Shown here: in pieces, positions 26,828 to 36,775 of the stretch
How positions within the stretch are numbered: the first letter of the stretch is position 1
Layout: the number at the start of each line of letters is the position of its first letter
Assembly (NCBI RefSeq): GCF_016908635.1
Contig: NZ_JAFBEG010000011.1
Location: 21,133-85,132, forward strand
Direction: 5' to 3'
DNA length: 64,000 bases
Source: Sporohalobacter salinus
Lineage (GTDB): Bacteria; Bacillota; Halanaerobiia; Halobacteroidales; Acetohalobiaceae
Notes under the pieces: generated by a model
What the model was told of the DNA's origin: nothing
The model's database searches: none
Seen by the model: the letters and a program-made list of their open reading frames with translations, nothing else
Translations under genes and position numbers: made by a program

Positions 26828-27799
26828 GTGGCTAAATATGTGATTGGGGTTGATTTAGGTGGAACTAAAATATTGACAGCTTTGGCTAATCTACAGGGAG
26901 AGATTGTAGCTAAAGATAGATTGTCTACTGAGGCTGAGCAGGGAAAAAAGAAAGTAATTGATCGTATCTTAACTACTATAGATCAAGTTCTTACAAAATC
27001 TAATCTTACTAAAAAGGAGATAGAGGCTATAGCAATTGGATCTCCTGGTCCGTTAAATGTAGAGGAAGGGATTATCTATCAAGCTCCTAATTTAGGTTGG
27101 AAGAATGTGAATTTAAAGCAGGTGTTGGAATCGAAATTGGATATCCCAGTATTTGTTGAGAATGATGCTAATGCAGCAGCTTTGGGAGCTAAATGGTTTG
27201 GAGTTGGTCAAAATAAGGATAATTTAATCTATCTTACAATTAGTACTGGAATTGGTAGTGGAATTATTATTGACGGAAAATTATATCATGGAGCTAGTGA
27301 TAGTAGTGGAGAAGTAGGTCATATGGTTATTGAAGCTAATTCAGATATTAAATGCAATTGCGGAGATTACGGATGTTGGGAAGCAATTGCTTCTGGCACT
27401 GCTTTAGGAAGATTAGCTCGAGAAAAAATAAATTCAGGAAGTTCTTCGTTAATGAAAGAGTTAGTTGATAGTGTTGAAGAGATTGATGGCAAAATAGTTA
27501 CTCAGGCTGCAGCCCAAGGTGATAAAGTAGCTCAGAAAGTTTTACAACGGGTAATTAATTATCTAGGGACTGGGATTTCTAATCTAATTAACATTTTAAA
27601 TCCTGAAATAATAGTAATTGGTGGTGGTGTTTCTCAGGCAGGAGATATGGTTTTGGAACCAATTAGAGATATAGCACTAAAGCGAGCTATGGAAACACCG
27701 GCTAAAGAAGTTGAGATAGTTCCAACTCAGCTAGGAGACGATATAGGGGTTATTGGTGCAGTTACTAAAGCATTGATTGAACTTGAAATTTTACATTAA
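26828..27799 (+). CDS. ROK-family sugar kinase (probable glucokinase)
   Basis: ATP-dependent sugar kinase, 323 aa. The N-terminal phosphate loop is VIGVDLGGTKILTAL; the sugar site has VENDANAAALGAKWFG; the ROK zinc motif reads CNCGDYGCWEAIASG; and the adenosine loop is VIGGGVSQAGDM. Glucokinase is the most likely activity and would feed glucose to glycolysis and to the phosphohexomutase, but other ROK kinases share these motifs. It starts at GTG after GCAGGAGGG. A terminator follows. Confidence 0.88.
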   Translation: MAKYVIGVDLGGTKILTALANLQGEIVAKDRLSTEAEQGKKKVIDRILTTIDQVLTKSNLTKKEIEAIAIGSPGPLNVEEGIIYQAPNLGWKNVNLKQVLESKLDIPVFVENDANAAALGAKWFGVGQNKDNLIYLTISTGIGSGIIIDGKLYHGASDSSGEVGHMVIEANSDIKCNCGDYGCWEAIASGTALGRLAREKINSGSSSLMKELVDSVEEIDGKIVTQAAAQGDKVAQKVLQRVINYLGTGISNLINILNPEIIVIGGGVSQAGDMVLEPIRDIALKRAMETPAKEVEIVPTQLGDDIGVIGAVTKALIELEILH

Positions 27800-27833
27800 T
27801 TTAATTGCAAAATTATAACAGTAGTCTTGTCAG

Positions 27834-27878
27834 CCTGGTTGAGAGGAAAGTAATTATTTCTCAGTCAGGTTTTATTTT
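27834..27878 (+). terminator. Intrinsic terminator after the ROK kinase gene
   Basis: CCTGGTTGAGAGG and CTCAGTCAGG pair in a stem with several G-U pairs (about 27834-27846 with 27859-27869), followed by TTTTATTTTG. Confidence 0.7.
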
Positions 27879-27949
27879 GTGTAATAATAAATATATGTAA
27901 TTCATAGAATTTAACTAGATTGAGTTAATTAAATTTAGGAGGTTTAACG

Positions 27950-28822
27950 GTGGGGAGAAAAATAAAATTTTTAATTGGTTTAATGCTTATATTATTAGTC
28001 AGTACTTCAACAGTAACTGCCCAAAAAGCTCTTTTTGAGATGGATGATCCAGTGGGTGATGATTATGGTCCTGGCACTTATGTTTATCCGACAAGTGAAC
28101 AATTTGCTCCTTTTGAAGGAGTATTTGATTTGATGAAGTTTCGAGTTAGTGAAGAAGACTCGAATTATATTTTTAGATTTAAATTTGATACTATCACTAA
28201 TCCCTGGCATGCTCCTTTTGGATTTAGTCATCAATTAATTCAAGTCTATATTGATAATCAAGATAGCGGAGCAACTACTGTTTTTAAAAAGGGAGCTAAT
28301 ATAAAGTTTAGTGAAGCAGCTCCTTGGAATAAATTAATTAAAATTACCGGATGGAATGTTAAAATTTTTGACTATCAAGATGATCCTAGTCAAGAAATTG
28401 AGCCAGTAGCCGAAGTAGAAGCCAGAGCATTACAGAATGAACAGACTATTCAGGTTCAGATTCCCAAAAAAATGATTGGTGATTTAAATTCAGCTCAATA
28501 TTATGTCTTAATAGGTTCGCTAGATGGGTTTAGTTATGATAATTACAGACCAGTAACTAAAGAAGTAGGTGAATGGAAGTTTGGTGGGGGTACCGATACT
28601 CAGTATAATCCTAATGTTTTGGATGTTTTAGTACCCGAAGATAAATCTCAAAAGGAAGTATTAAGCAAATATGATTCAGAAGAAAAGCGTTTAGCTACGC
28701 TTTATCCAGTGGGAAATAAATCACTAATATCTAATAAGATTTTTTTAGTTTTAATTTTATTAGGAGTTATTCTTTTATTTTTTGTAATAATTAAATACCG
28801 CAGTAATTTACTTAAAGAATAA
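27950..28822 (+). CDS. Exported glucodextranase C-terminal-type (DOMON-like) protein, membrane-anchored
   Basis: 290 aa. It begins with a signal peptide (KIKFLIGLMLILLVSTSTVTA), followed by DDPVGDDYGPGTYVYPTSEQ and GVFDLMKFRVSEED. These are hallmarks of the glucodextran_C module found at the C-terminus of glucodextranases and amylopullulanases, which binds carbohydrate or the cell surface. A C-terminal hydrophobic segment (FLVLILLGVILLFFVIIKY) and basic end would anchor it in the membrane facing outward. It has no catalytic domain. The start is GTG after AGGAGG. Its place before a CBM25 protein and the glucan enzymes suggests alpha-glucan sensing or capture. Confidence 0.75.
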   Translation: MGRKIKFLIGLMLILLVSTSTVTAQKALFEMDDPVGDDYGPGTYVYPTSEQFAPFEGVFDLMKFRVSEEDSNYIFRFKFDTITNPWHAPFGFSHQLIQVYIDNQDSGATTVFKKGANIKFSEAAPWNKLIKITGWNVKIFDYQDDPSQEIEPVAEVEARALQNEQTIQVQIPKKMIGDLNSAQYYVLIGSLDGFSYDNYRPVTKEVGEWKFGGGTDTQYNPNVLDVLVPEDKSQKEVLSKYDSEEKRLATLYPVGNKSLISNKIFLVLILLGVILLFFVIIKYRSNLLKE

Positions 28823-28931
28823 CTAATTGTTATTAATTACCTTTAATAATATTGAATGACGAATAGACTGCAAGTACATAATAGGAGTAGATGTTGTAAA
28901 AAATCAAATTTACTAAGGAGGTTAATTAGCT

Positions 28932-29255
28932 ATGGCTGAATTTGATAAGGTAAATATTAATCCTACTCCTATTACTACAGGAGAGAATGTAACGATTGAA
29001 TATGATGGATTATTGAGTGAATCAGGAGCCGAAGAAGTTTATCTTCATGCTGGTGTAGGTGAAGGTGAAGACTGGAATGATGTTAAGACAATCAGAATGA
29101 ATCGTACTCCGGAAGGGAGTTGGAGAACAACAGTTAGATTGAATACTACTCAAGACTTTAAATTCTGCTTTAAAGATGCAGCAGAGAACTGGGATAATAA
29201 TAATGGTCATAATTGGAGCTATCAAGTTCACAATGGAGAGCATGCATATAGTTAA
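28932..29255 (+). CDS. Stand-alone CBM25-type starch-binding protein
   Basis: 107 aa, a single beta-sandwich domain. Features are VNINPTPITTGENVTIEYDG, VYLHAGVGEGEDWNDVKTIR, TPEGSWRTTVRL, FKFCFKDAAENWDNNNGHNW and SYQVHNGE. The conserved W..v.t..M and N.W.NN.G.NW.Y pattern matches carbohydrate-binding module family 25, which binds starch and alpha-glucans. It has no signal peptide, so it is probably cytoplasmic and could bind the intracellular glucan made by the neighbouring enzymes. AAGGAGG lies 13 bases before the ATG. Confidence 0.75.
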   Translation: MAEFDKVNINPTPITTGENVTIEYDGLLSESGAEEVYLHAGVGEGEDWNDVKTIRMNRTPEGSWRTTVRLNTTQDFKFCFKDAAENWDNNNGHNWSYQVHNGEHAYS

Positions 29256-29280
29256 ACTTTATAATCAAGTACTTGATTTT

Positions 29281-29330
29281 AACCTTCAATTATGCTGTAC
29301 TTACAGTATAATTGAAGGTTTTTATATTTA
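29281..29330. terminator. Terminator between the CBM25 and DUF4912 genes
   Basis: AACCTTCAATTAT (29281-29293) pairs with ATAATTGAAGGTT (29308-29320), with an inner CTGT/ACAG stem, then TTTATATTTA. It lies between converging genes. Confidence 0.8.
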
Positions 29331-29356
29331 ATTTAAATAAAAAAGAGGATTGGAAT

Positions 29357-30169
29357 TTACCAATCCCCATTCTGAGGTGAACTGACGTATCCAGGTGAAC
29401 TTACATATTCTTCTGGTCCTAAGGGAGAGCTTACATTAATTCCGATTCCCGGAAATTCTTTGGCTCCTAGTGGTGAACTACCTGTATTTAAAGTACCATC
29501 TGAGTTAGAGTGAGGATAACTGCGTCTAAATAATGCGTCAATTGTCATCCATTCTGGGTCATATTTATCAGAAGGTTTATCCCTAGGAGTAGTAAAGTAA
29601 TTGGAGCGAGCTAAAAGATTAAAATCACCAGTTTCTCTTTGTAAACCTAACTCTACAGTATATTTTCTGTTAGCGGCTGGCATTTTCAGATACCAGTTTT
29701 CAGCTGCAAGGTCTATATCTACTGTAAAATAATCATGTGGAGAAGCGTGTGGGTAATTCAGATTGGTAATATCTAATACTTTCAGTACTGGTTGACCACT
29801 GGTTTCAAATAATTCATTAATTTCCCAGTAGAGATATATCCAGTAAGGATCACGTACTAAAGCTGTAATTCGATTCTGGTGGAAACTAGTTTCTAGATTA
29901 TAATTAGCTAATTCAGGATAATCATAGGTTTCAAAGAATTCTATATTTGGTTTAATAGCTTCGATAGCTGGACGCGTTTGCATTTTTTCTGGTTGGTCTT
30001 GACCTAAGTTAGTGCTCAATTCTTTGGACACCTCCCAATTGGAATTTTGCTTTTTCTGTTGAAATAATTTTAAGATTTTTTGATCTAATCTTTCTTCTGG
30101 TTGGGAGAAGAGATAATAGAAAATGCCCCCCAACAATAGAAAGATAAATAGATAAAGTAGAAGATTCAC
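29357..30169 (-). CDS. DUF4912 protein with N-terminal membrane anchor and SPLG tail repeats
   Basis: 270 aa. An N-terminal hydrophobic segment (LLLYLFIFLLLGGIFYYLF) is followed by a polar linker and the DUF4912 domain (residues about 75-200): ITALVRDPYWIYLYWEIN, VDIDLAAENWYLKMPAANRK and LLARSNYFTTPR. The last 55 residues carry repeated SSPLG/SSPGY units. DUF4912 proteins are regularly found beside GH57 enzymes in Halanaerobiales and related clostridia, and the fold resembles carbohydrate-binding modules, so a scaffold or glucan-binding role is plausible. The function is not established. It follows the GH57 gene on the same strand with a 27-base gap. Confidence 0.8.
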   Translation of the reverse strand: MNLLLYLFIFLLLGGIFYYLFSQPEERLDQKILKLFQQKKQNSNWEVSKELSTNLGQDQPEKMQTRPAIEAIKPNIEFFETYDYPELANYNLETSFHQNRITALVRDPYWIYLYWEINELFETSGQPVLKVLDITNLNYPHASPHDYFTVDIDLAAENWYLKMPAANRKYTVELGLQRETGDFNLLARSNYFTTPRDKPSDKYDPEWMTIDALFRRSYPHSNSDGTLNTGSSPLGAKEFPGIGINVSSPLGPEEYVSSPGYVSSPQNGDW

Positions 30170-30196
30170 AAATTTTCACCTCTTAATCTCCTGTTT

Positions 30197-31822
30197 CTAC
30201 TTAATTAATGCTTGTCTTAATTCATTGGAGATATTATCTGAACGATAGACACGATAGTCAATATCTGGAAAGAGATTATCATAATTTTGTATTTTTCTTA
30301 AAATATGGACATCAATATCGTCATCTTTAATTTCATGATATAAACTCTTGAATCTAGTAAGATGGGTTTTAATGCGTCGGACAGCATATTCTACCATAGT
30401 TCCTGTTTTCATAATAAATGGCCAATCACTACTTTGGGCTAAGAGTAGTTCGCGGGCTAATTGATTTAAAGCTTCATATTTTAGTCCACTGGCATCAGGA
30501 TATTCGTTAGCAACTTCAATCATTTTTTCTGTAGCCCAATGTAGGTGGCGGTAGATCCAGTCATTGTTACTTTGTAACCAGACTTCTCCGTAACCTTTAT
30601 ATCCCCAACTAGAATAGGATGGAGTAGCGACTTGATTTGTCTTATATTCATTCAAATATTCTCCAGGAGTAGTTAGAGTTATACTGTTGTAGTCACAGGC
30701 AATTTTACGAATCACGAAATCTAACCACTGAACTCCTTCATACCACCAGTGACCATATAGTTCTGCATCATAAGGAGAAACAATAATCGGTTTTCTATCC
30801 ATCTTATCAGCTAAATAATCGATTTGCTGAATTCGATTTTGAATAAAGTCTTCAGCATGCATATCAGCTTTATGTGCTGCCCATTCTGGATTATATGCTT
30901 CTTTATAATCGCCTTCTCCAGTGATACGGTGGTATTTAATTCCAGTATCTTTTCTTTCTCCGCTGGCATGGATATAAGGTTCTATGTATTCATAATCAAG
31001 ATCATACCCTATATCTCGATAGAATTCTCGATAGTCATAGTCACCGGGATACCCTTCATTAGCACTCCAGACTTGCTTAGAAGATTCCATATCACGGCCG
31101 AAGGCTGCTACTCCAGATTCAGTATAAATTGGAGCATAGACACCATATTTTGGTCTAGTATCAGCATGTAAAATCCCGTGAGAATCAGTAAAGAAGTATC
31201 TTATATCTCGTTGGGCTAAAAATTCGTCATGTTCAGGCTGGTAACCACATTCTGGCAACCAAAAACCAGGTGGGGTTTGGTCAAAGTGTTTATAATACTC
31301 ATTAACTCCAACATCAATCTGACTCTTGACTGCTTCTGGATATATGTCAAAGAAAGGTAAGAATGCATGAGTAGCACTAGAAGTAATAACTTCTAGACAG
31401 CCTTGATCTTGAAACTTTTTAAAAGCAGAGACTAGATTACGGTTATACTTTTCAGCAAATACATATCTGGCTTCTTTGAATAAGTATGCATACCGTTTTG
31501 CCATCTCATGATGTTCTGGTGCTTCCCTACTGGTTCTTTCTACTTCTTTATCTGCTAGTTCAATTAATTCATTAAGATGATTTAAATATCTCTCCTGTAA
31601 TAATGGATCAGTTAACATTTGTAGTAGTGGAGGAGAGAGGGATAAAGTTAATTTGAATTCAATACCATCTTCGATTAAATTATCAAAGATATTAATTAAA
31701 GGAATATAAGTTTCAGTAATTGCTTCATAGAGCCATTCTTCTTCCATGATATTTTCATTTTCAGGATGGCGAACATGGGGAAGATGAGCATGAAGTATAA
31801 AAGATAGATATCCTTTTTCCAC
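30197..31822 (-). CDS. GH57 1,4-alpha-glucan branching enzyme (DUF1957 type)
   Basis: 541 aa. The N-terminal GH57 motif SFILHAHLPHVRHPE is followed by AFLPFFDIYPEAVKSQI, the catalytic-Glu region GFWLPECGYQPEHDEF, the catalytic-Asp region PIIVSPYDAELYGHWW and a C-terminal helical DUF1957 domain with YGEVWLQSNNDWIYRHLHWA. This matches the GH57 branching enzyme family, which forms alpha-1,6 branches in glycogen-like polymers, rather than the GH13 GlgB type. It is divergent from the GT4 synthase, with a 193-base shared promoter region. The start is GTG with AGGAGGG upstream. Confidence 0.9.
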   Translation of the reverse strand: MEKGYLSFILHAHLPHVRHPENENIMEEEWLYEAITETYIPLINIFDNLIEDGIEFKLTLSLSPPLLQMLTDPLLQERYLNHLNELIELADKEVERTSREAPEHHEMAKRYAYLFKEARYVFAEKYNRNLVSAFKKFQDQGCLEVITSSATHAFLPFFDIYPEAVKSQIDVGVNEYYKHFDQTPPGFWLPECGYQPEHDEFLAQRDIRYFFTDSHGILHADTRPKYGVYAPIYTESGVAAFGRDMESSKQVWSANEGYPGDYDYREFYRDIGYDLDYEYIEPYIHASGERKDTGIKYHRITGEGDYKEAYNPEWAAHKADMHAEDFIQNRIQQIDYLADKMDRKPIIVSPYDAELYGHWWYEGVQWLDFVIRKIACDYNSITLTTPGEYLNEYKTNQVATPSYSSWGYKGYGEVWLQSNNDWIYRHLHWATEKMIEVANEYPDASGLKYEALNQLARELLLAQSSDWPFIMKTGTMVEYAVRRIKTHLTRFKSLYHEIKDDDIDVHILRKIQNYDNLFPDIDYRVYRSDNISNELRQALIK

Positions 31823-32015
31823 TAATTTTCCCTCCTAATTTTATTTTTAGTTTAATTGTTACTCTATATTAATATGACAGAATTAAACTTGACTTATTCA
31901 TCTAAGACGTGAATAAAAAAAATTGGCTTGGAAATATTAATTTTTGAATCAGAAAAAGTTAAAAAGCCAAAAATAGACAAAAAATAATAAATAAAAAAGG
32001 TTAGGAGGTAGATAA

Positions 32016-33218
32016 ATGCGAGTATTAATGGTGTCTTGGGAATATCCCCCGGTTAGCATTGGTGGTTTAGCCAGCCACGTAGAAGATCTATCCCAAGCAT
32101 TAGTTGAGGAAGATGTTGAAGTACATTTAATTACACAAGGTGGAGAAGTAAGTGATAGATATTGTGAGGAAGATGGAGTTCATGTTTATCGGGTTGATAA
32201 GCCTAATATTTCTACTCCAGATTTTCTTACCTGGGCCATGTTAATGAATTATAATTTTTTGGAAGTAGCAAATAGTCTATTGAATGATTTAGATTTTGAT
32301 TTAATACACATTCATGATTGGTTAGTAGGGTTTACCGGTAAAACATTAAAACATAGTTATCACCTCCCGTTAGTTGTTACTATTCATGCTACTGAATCAG
32401 GTAGGAATCATGGTATTTATAATTCTCATCAACAGTATATTAATGATGTAGAATGGTTGCTTGGTTATGAAGCTTGGAGAGTAATTTGTTGTAGTGAATA
32501 TATGCAGGGAGAGATTCATGGTCTCTTTCAAACTCCAAAAGATAAGATAGATATTATTAATAATGGAGTAGATTTGGATACTTTTGATGTTGAGGTAGAG
32601 TCTGGATTTAAAGATAAATATACCGATGGGAATTTAGTCTTTTATATTGGACGTTTAGTCCAGGAAAAAGGAGTTCAGCATTTGTTAGAAGCAGTTCCGC
32701 AAGTTTTATCAGCTGCTCCTAATACCGAATTTGTGATTGCTGGGAAAGGACCTAAATTGGATGAACTGAAAGCACAAGCCCATAGAATGAGGGTTGCTGA
32801 TCATATTACATTTCCAGGATATATTTCTGAAGAAGAAAAAGAAAAGTTATATCAAGTAGCTGATACAGCCGTTTTCCCTAGTTTGTATGAGCCTTTTGGT
32901 ATTGTTGCGTTGGAAGCTATGGCTAGCAAAACTCCGGTAGTTGTTTCTGGAGTAGGCGGATTTAATGAGATTATAGATGATGGACAGGATGGACTAAAAG
33001 CATTACCTGGAAATCCAGACTCATTAGCTGAAAAGATAGTTAAGCTATTAACGGATCATTCTTATTCTGAATCTATACGCAATAATGGTTATCGTAAAGC
33101 AGTAGAAGAATATAGTTGGCAGGGGATTGCTCGTCAGACTAAAGAGGTTTACAATCAGGTATTAACTGAATATTTAGATTCTGAATGGAGACATGCTGAG
33201 CCGATAACTACAATATAA
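32016..33218 (+). CDS. GT4 glycosyltransferase (glycogen synthase-like)
   Basis: 400 aa, GT-B fold. The N-terminal domain has VSWEYPPVSIGGLASHVEDL and HIHDWLVGFTGK; the C-terminal domain has VFYIGRLVQEKGVQHLLEA, FVIAGKGPKLDEL and FPSLYEPFGIVALEAMASKT, with the conserved E-x7-E of GT4 retaining enzymes. This type replaces GT5 GlgA in organisms that carry a GH57 branching enzyme, so it is the likely glucan polymerase. Its sugar-nucleotide donor is not known from sequence. AGGAGGT precedes the ATG. The nucleotidyltransferase gene lies 40 bases downstream. Confidence 0.85.
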   Translation: MRVLMVSWEYPPVSIGGLASHVEDLSQALVEEDVEVHLITQGGEVSDRYCEEDGVHVYRVDKPNISTPDFLTWAMLMNYNFLEVANSLLNDLDFDLIHIHDWLVGFTGKTLKHSYHLPLVVTIHATESGRNHGIYNSHQQYINDVEWLLGYEAWRVICCSEYMQGEIHGLFQTPKDKIDIINNGVDLDTFDVEVESGFKDKYTDGNLVFYIGRLVQEKGVQHLLEAVPQVLSAAPNTEFVIAGKGPKLDELKAQAHRMRVADHITFPGYISEEEKEKLYQVADTAVFPSLYEPFGIVALEAMASKTPVVVSGVGGFNEIIDDGQDGLKALPGNPDSLAEKIVKLLTDHSYSESIRNNGYRKAVEEYSWQGIARQTKEVYNQVLTEYLDSEWRHAEPITTI

Positions 33219-33258
33219 ATATTACTAGGAGATAAACAATGTAAGGAGGAGTTAATGC

Positions 33259-35727
33259 ATGAAAGCAGTAATTATGGCCGGGGGAAAAGGCACAAGACTT
33301 AGGCCTCTAACCTGTGATTGTCCAAAACCTATGGTGCCGATCATGAATAAACCGGTTATGGAGCATATTATTGATTTATTGAAACGGCATGGAATTACAG
33401 ATATTGCAGTTACTACTTTTTATTTACCTCAAGTAATTGAAGATTATTTTGGTGATGGTTCAGATTTTGGTGTTAATCTCCATTATTTTGTAGAAGAAAG
33501 TCCTTTAGGAACTGCTGGTAGTGTTAAAAATGCTGAAGAATTTCTTGACGAAACCTTTATAGTTATTAGCGGTGATGCTTTGACAGATGCAGATTTGACT
33601 AAAGCATTTGATTATCACCAAAATAAAGAGTCAGTAGCTACTTTAGTATTAACTCAGGAAGATATACCACTGGAATATGGAGTAGTTATGACTGATGAAA
33701 AGGGAGCTATTACTCAGTTTTTAGAGAAGCCTAACTGGGGAGAGGTTTTTAGTGATACCGTTAATACAGGAATTTATATTTTAGATCCGCATGTATTTAA
33801 TTATTATGATAAAGGGGTTAAATTTGACTTCAGCAAAGATCTTTTTCCTAAATTACTGCAGGCCAATGAGCCAATGTATGGCCATGTAATGGAAAATTAC
33901 TGGTGTGATATTGGTAATTTACAGCAGTATCGAAAGACGCATTATGATATAATTAATGGTAAAGTAGAAGTCAATATTCCTGGGGAAGAAATAAAAGATC
34001 AAGTCTGGGTTAGAGAAGAAACAGATATTGCTGATACTGCAGATTTATCTGGCCCCCTTTATATCGGTAAAGGTTGCGTAATTAAAGATGGAGTTCAACT
34101 GCAGGAATCAATCCTTGCTGATAATAATATCATCAATGATTCTACTTCAATAAAGAAGAGTATTATTTGGAATAATACCTTCATTGATCAAAATTCCGAG
34201 CTTAGAGGAACAGTGATTTGTGATGATGTAAGGATTAAAGATCATGTTTCTATCTTTGAAGGAACAGCTATTGGAGACGGATCGCAGGTAGGTAAAAGTG
34301 CTAAAGTAAAGCCTGATGTCAAAGTCTGGCCTTATAAAGACATCTCTGACTTTACTATTCTAAATAAGAGTTTAGTTTGGGAGACGGAATGGAATCGGAC
34401 ATTATTTGGGAACCAAGGTGTAGTAGGGATTAGTAATATTGAAGTAACTCCTGATTTTGTTGCTAAATTAGGAACTGCTTATGGTGCTATGTTAGAGAAT
34501 GAAACTGTAATTACTATTAGCTGTGATACTTACAGTATATCAAAGATGCTTAAGCATTCTTTAGTTTCTGGTCTTATGTCAGCCGGAATTACCGTTCGGG
34601 ATATAGGAGAAATGCCTAGTCCTGTAGCTAGATATAGTGTGCGGGAATTAGATGCAGAAGGTGGAATTCATATTAGAGCCTGTCAACAAGATCCACAAAA
34701 TACTGTGATTGAATTTCTGAATGAAGATGGAATTAATATTTCTCGTGGAGAGGAGAAAGGGATTGAAAAGATATTCTTTAGAGAGGACTTTCAGCGGGCT
34801 GATCTTGAAGCAGTAGGAGAAGTAGATTATATTCCCCAGATGATAGACTCTTATATTAGTGGACTTTTTGCTGGAATAGATATTGATGCTATTAAAGAAG
34901 CTAATTATAAAATAGTAGCTGATTATGAACGGGATAATCTTGACGATCTTTGGACAGCTTTAACAGATAGGTTGAACTTTAAGTTAATTAAGACAGACTA
35001 TGAATTTGACAAATCTAGACCTCTTAGTTTTCAGGAACGTTTACAGAAACAGGATTTAATACTAAATAAATTTGAAGATGAAGAGGTAGATTTGGGAATT
35101 ATTTTGGATCACAATGGTGAAGAGATTACTCTAATTACTGAAGATGGGGAATTAGTTGGTAGCGAATTAAATGAAGTAATTAGAGCAATTATTGATCTAA
35201 GGCAGGGAGCTAAAAAAATATTTGTACCAGTAACTGCTCCTCGAATTATCGAAGATATAGCCTTTGAATATGATGCTGATGTAACTTGGACTAAAGCTCA
35301 AGATAAAGAATTATTATCAAACATGTTTGAATATAGAGAAAATAGTGAAAAAGATTTTGAACGTTTGCCAGTTATAGGAGATGCATTATCCTTTTTGGTT
35401 AAATTAATGGAATTTTTAGCTCATGAGGAAACTACATTATCTGAGTTATTGTCATCTATTCCTGAATTTCACCGTGTAGAGGAGACAATTGAATGTCCTT
35501 GGGAAGCTAAGGGACAGGTAATGCGTAATTTAATTGAAGAGGTGCCCGAAGAACAGATTGAGTTAATAGATGGCGTTAAAGTTTATCATGAAGATCAAGA
35601 AAGCTGGACTTTAGTATTGCCAGACTCTGAAGAACCTACTTTCCATGTTTATTCTGAAGCTGATACTATCCAGAAAGCACATAATTTTAATGAGGAGTAT
35701 GCAGAGATGATTAGTACCTTACAATAA
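33259..35727 (+). CDS. Sugar-1-phosphate nucleotidyltransferase fused to a degenerate phosphomutase domain
   Basis: 822 aa. The N-terminal nucleotidyltransferase (1-230) has [20 protein letters not shown], the [10 protein letters not shown] metal site, [20 protein letters not shown] and [11 protein letters not shown] left-handed beta-helix (about 255-370) follows, then a phosphohexomutase-like region (about 380-820). There the phosphoserine loop expected as TASHNP reads RACQQDPQN, the DGDxD loop reads LDHNGEE, and no RPSGTEP is seen, so the mutase half is probably non-catalytic. Similar fusions are annotated as mannose-1-phosphate guanylyltransferases. Its position after the GT4 synthase suggests it makes the glucosyl donor, perhaps regulated through the dead mutase domain. 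Base specificity is unknown. Confidence 0.85.
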   Translation: MKAVIMAGGKGTRLRPLTCDCPKPMVPIMNKPVMEHIIDLLKRHGITDIAVTTFYLPQVIEDYFGDGSDFGVNLHYFVEESPLGTAGSVKNAEEFLDETFIVISGDALTDADLTKAFDYHQNKESVATLVLTQEDIPLEYGVVMTDEKGAITQFLEKPNWGEVFSDTVNTGIYILDPHVFNYYDKGVKFDFSKDLFPKLLQANEPMYGHVMENYWCDIGNLQQYRKTHYDIINGKVEVNIPGEEIKDQVWVREETDIADTADLSGPLYIGKGCVIKDGVQLQESILADNNIINDSTSIKKSIIWNNTFIDQNSELRGTVICDDVRIKDHVSIFEGTAIGDGSQVGKSAKVKPDVKVWPYKDISDFTILNKSLVWETEWNRTLFGNQGVVGISNIEVTPDFVAKLGTAYGAMLENETVITISCDTYSISKMLKHSLVSGLMSAGITVRDIGEMPSPVARYSVRELDAEGGIHIRACQQDPQNTVIEFLNEDGINISRGEEKGIEKIFFREDFQRADLEAVGEVDYIPQMIDSYISGLFAGIDIDAIKEANYKIVADYERDNLDDLWTALTDRLNFKLIKTDYEFDKSRPLSFQERLQKQDLILNKFEDEEVDLGIILDHNGEEITLITEDGELVGSELNEVIRAIIDLRQGAKKIFVPVTAPRIIEDIAFEYDADVTWTKAQDKELLSNMFEYRENSEKDFERLPVIGDALSFLVKLMEFLAHEETTLSELLSSIPEFHRVEETIECPWEAKGQVMRNLIEEVPEEQIELIDGVKVYHEDQESWTLVLPDSEEPTFHVYSEADTIQKAHNFNEEYAEMISTLQ

Positions 35728-35847
35728 ATGATAATTTGATTTTGTAGTTTGTTTTTAATAGATTTTGTTCTAAGAAGGAGTTTTAGTTTAAACCCAGAAA
35801 TAATTTAGCAGTTTAGATCATTTTTGTATCTGGGGAGTTAATAATGA

Positions 35848-36762
35848 ATGATTAAATTATTAAGTTTAGCACTATTAATTAGTTCAATTAGTATTTTAGA
35901 GCGGAGATTAAAGTCTAGCAGTTATTATTATTTGCTGCATCCCGTTTTAGTAGCCCCTCTAGGAGGAGCTCTATTAGGGAATTTATCTACTGGGATTTAT
36001 ATTGGGCTTCTTCTAGAATTAATCTGGGGCATTAATCTATTTGATTATGATTTTGGACTACAATATATTCATTTAGCGGCTATTTTAGCTACTGTACTAA
36101 CATTAATGACAGGAAATATCAGTTTAATAACTAATTTAACTATTGTCATAATCATTACTTATTTTTTACAGGAAGTAGTAATTAATTTGAGTTCAAAGAC
36201 TAATCAATGGTTAATTGAGGGTGGATTATTTCTCTTTATTATTACTTTGTTAAATTTCATTCCAATTTTAAAAGAATTGCTAGGGGAGATTCCAGCCCAG
36301 TTTTTAAACCAATTATCTGTAGCCGGTGGTTTATTACCTAGTTTAGGGTTGGGAGTTATTTTAGCTCAGGTGATTATTCCTAAATATTTAAATAATGAAC
36401 AAAAGTCTTCCTATCTTTTGACTTTATTAATTTTACTGCTGTTTTCGCTGCGAGTTACTAGATTATTACCAGTATTATTTATAGTAATCTGGGGAGGACT
36501 TTATCTTTTATTAAAGAAATTAGAACCTTCTACATATTTTTTAAGATTAGTAATTGGCGGTCTGGTGATAATTGCTACTCCTTTATTAGTAGAAATAACA
36601 GGTCCATTAGTAGATTCTCAATTAAAATTAGTACTTTGGTCAGAAGCTTTTCTATCTTTATCTACTATTAGTTTATTATTATTTGAAATTACTCAATTTG
36701 AATTATATTTTATTTGTTTGATTTTAGGGGTTATAGTAAGTAGAGCGGGATTATTATTATAG
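35848..36762 (+). CDS. Orphan PTS sorbose/mannose EIIC-like membrane protein
   Basis: 304 aa with about nine hydrophobic segments and no soluble domain. HPVLVAPLGGALLGNLSTGI, YIGLLLELIWG and SVAGGLLPSLGLGVILAQ follow the pattern of mannose/sorbose-family PTS IIC subunits. No IIA, IIB or IID genes accompany it, so it is unlikely to be a normal PTS permease. The IIC pattern is visible but weak, and a different membrane-protein family cannot be excluded. It starts the run of PHP and TPR genes, with a 13-base gap to the first PHP gene. Confidence 0.6.
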   Translation: MIKLLSLALLISSISILERRLKSSSYYYLLHPVLVAPLGGALLGNLSTGIYIGLLLELIWGINLFDYDFGLQYIHLAAILATVLTLMTGNISLITNLTIVIIITYFLQEVVINLSSKTNQWLIEGGLFLFIITLLNFIPILKELLGEIPAQFLNQLSVAGGLLPSLGLGVILAQVIIPKYLNNEQKSSYLLTLLILLLFSLRVTRLLPVLFIVIWGGLYLLLKKLEPSTYFLRLVIGGLVIIATPLLVEITGPLVDSQLKLVLWSEAFLSLSTISLLLFEITQFELYFICLILGVIVSRAGLLL

Positions 36763-36775
36763 GTGGTGATTAAAA

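Noticed and set aside
31823..32015. Terminator in the gap between the branching enzyme and GT4 synthase
   Set aside because: TTGGCTT and AAGCCAA can pair but over a long AT-rich loop; the genes are divergent, so a terminator is not expected and promoters could not be placed with confidence.
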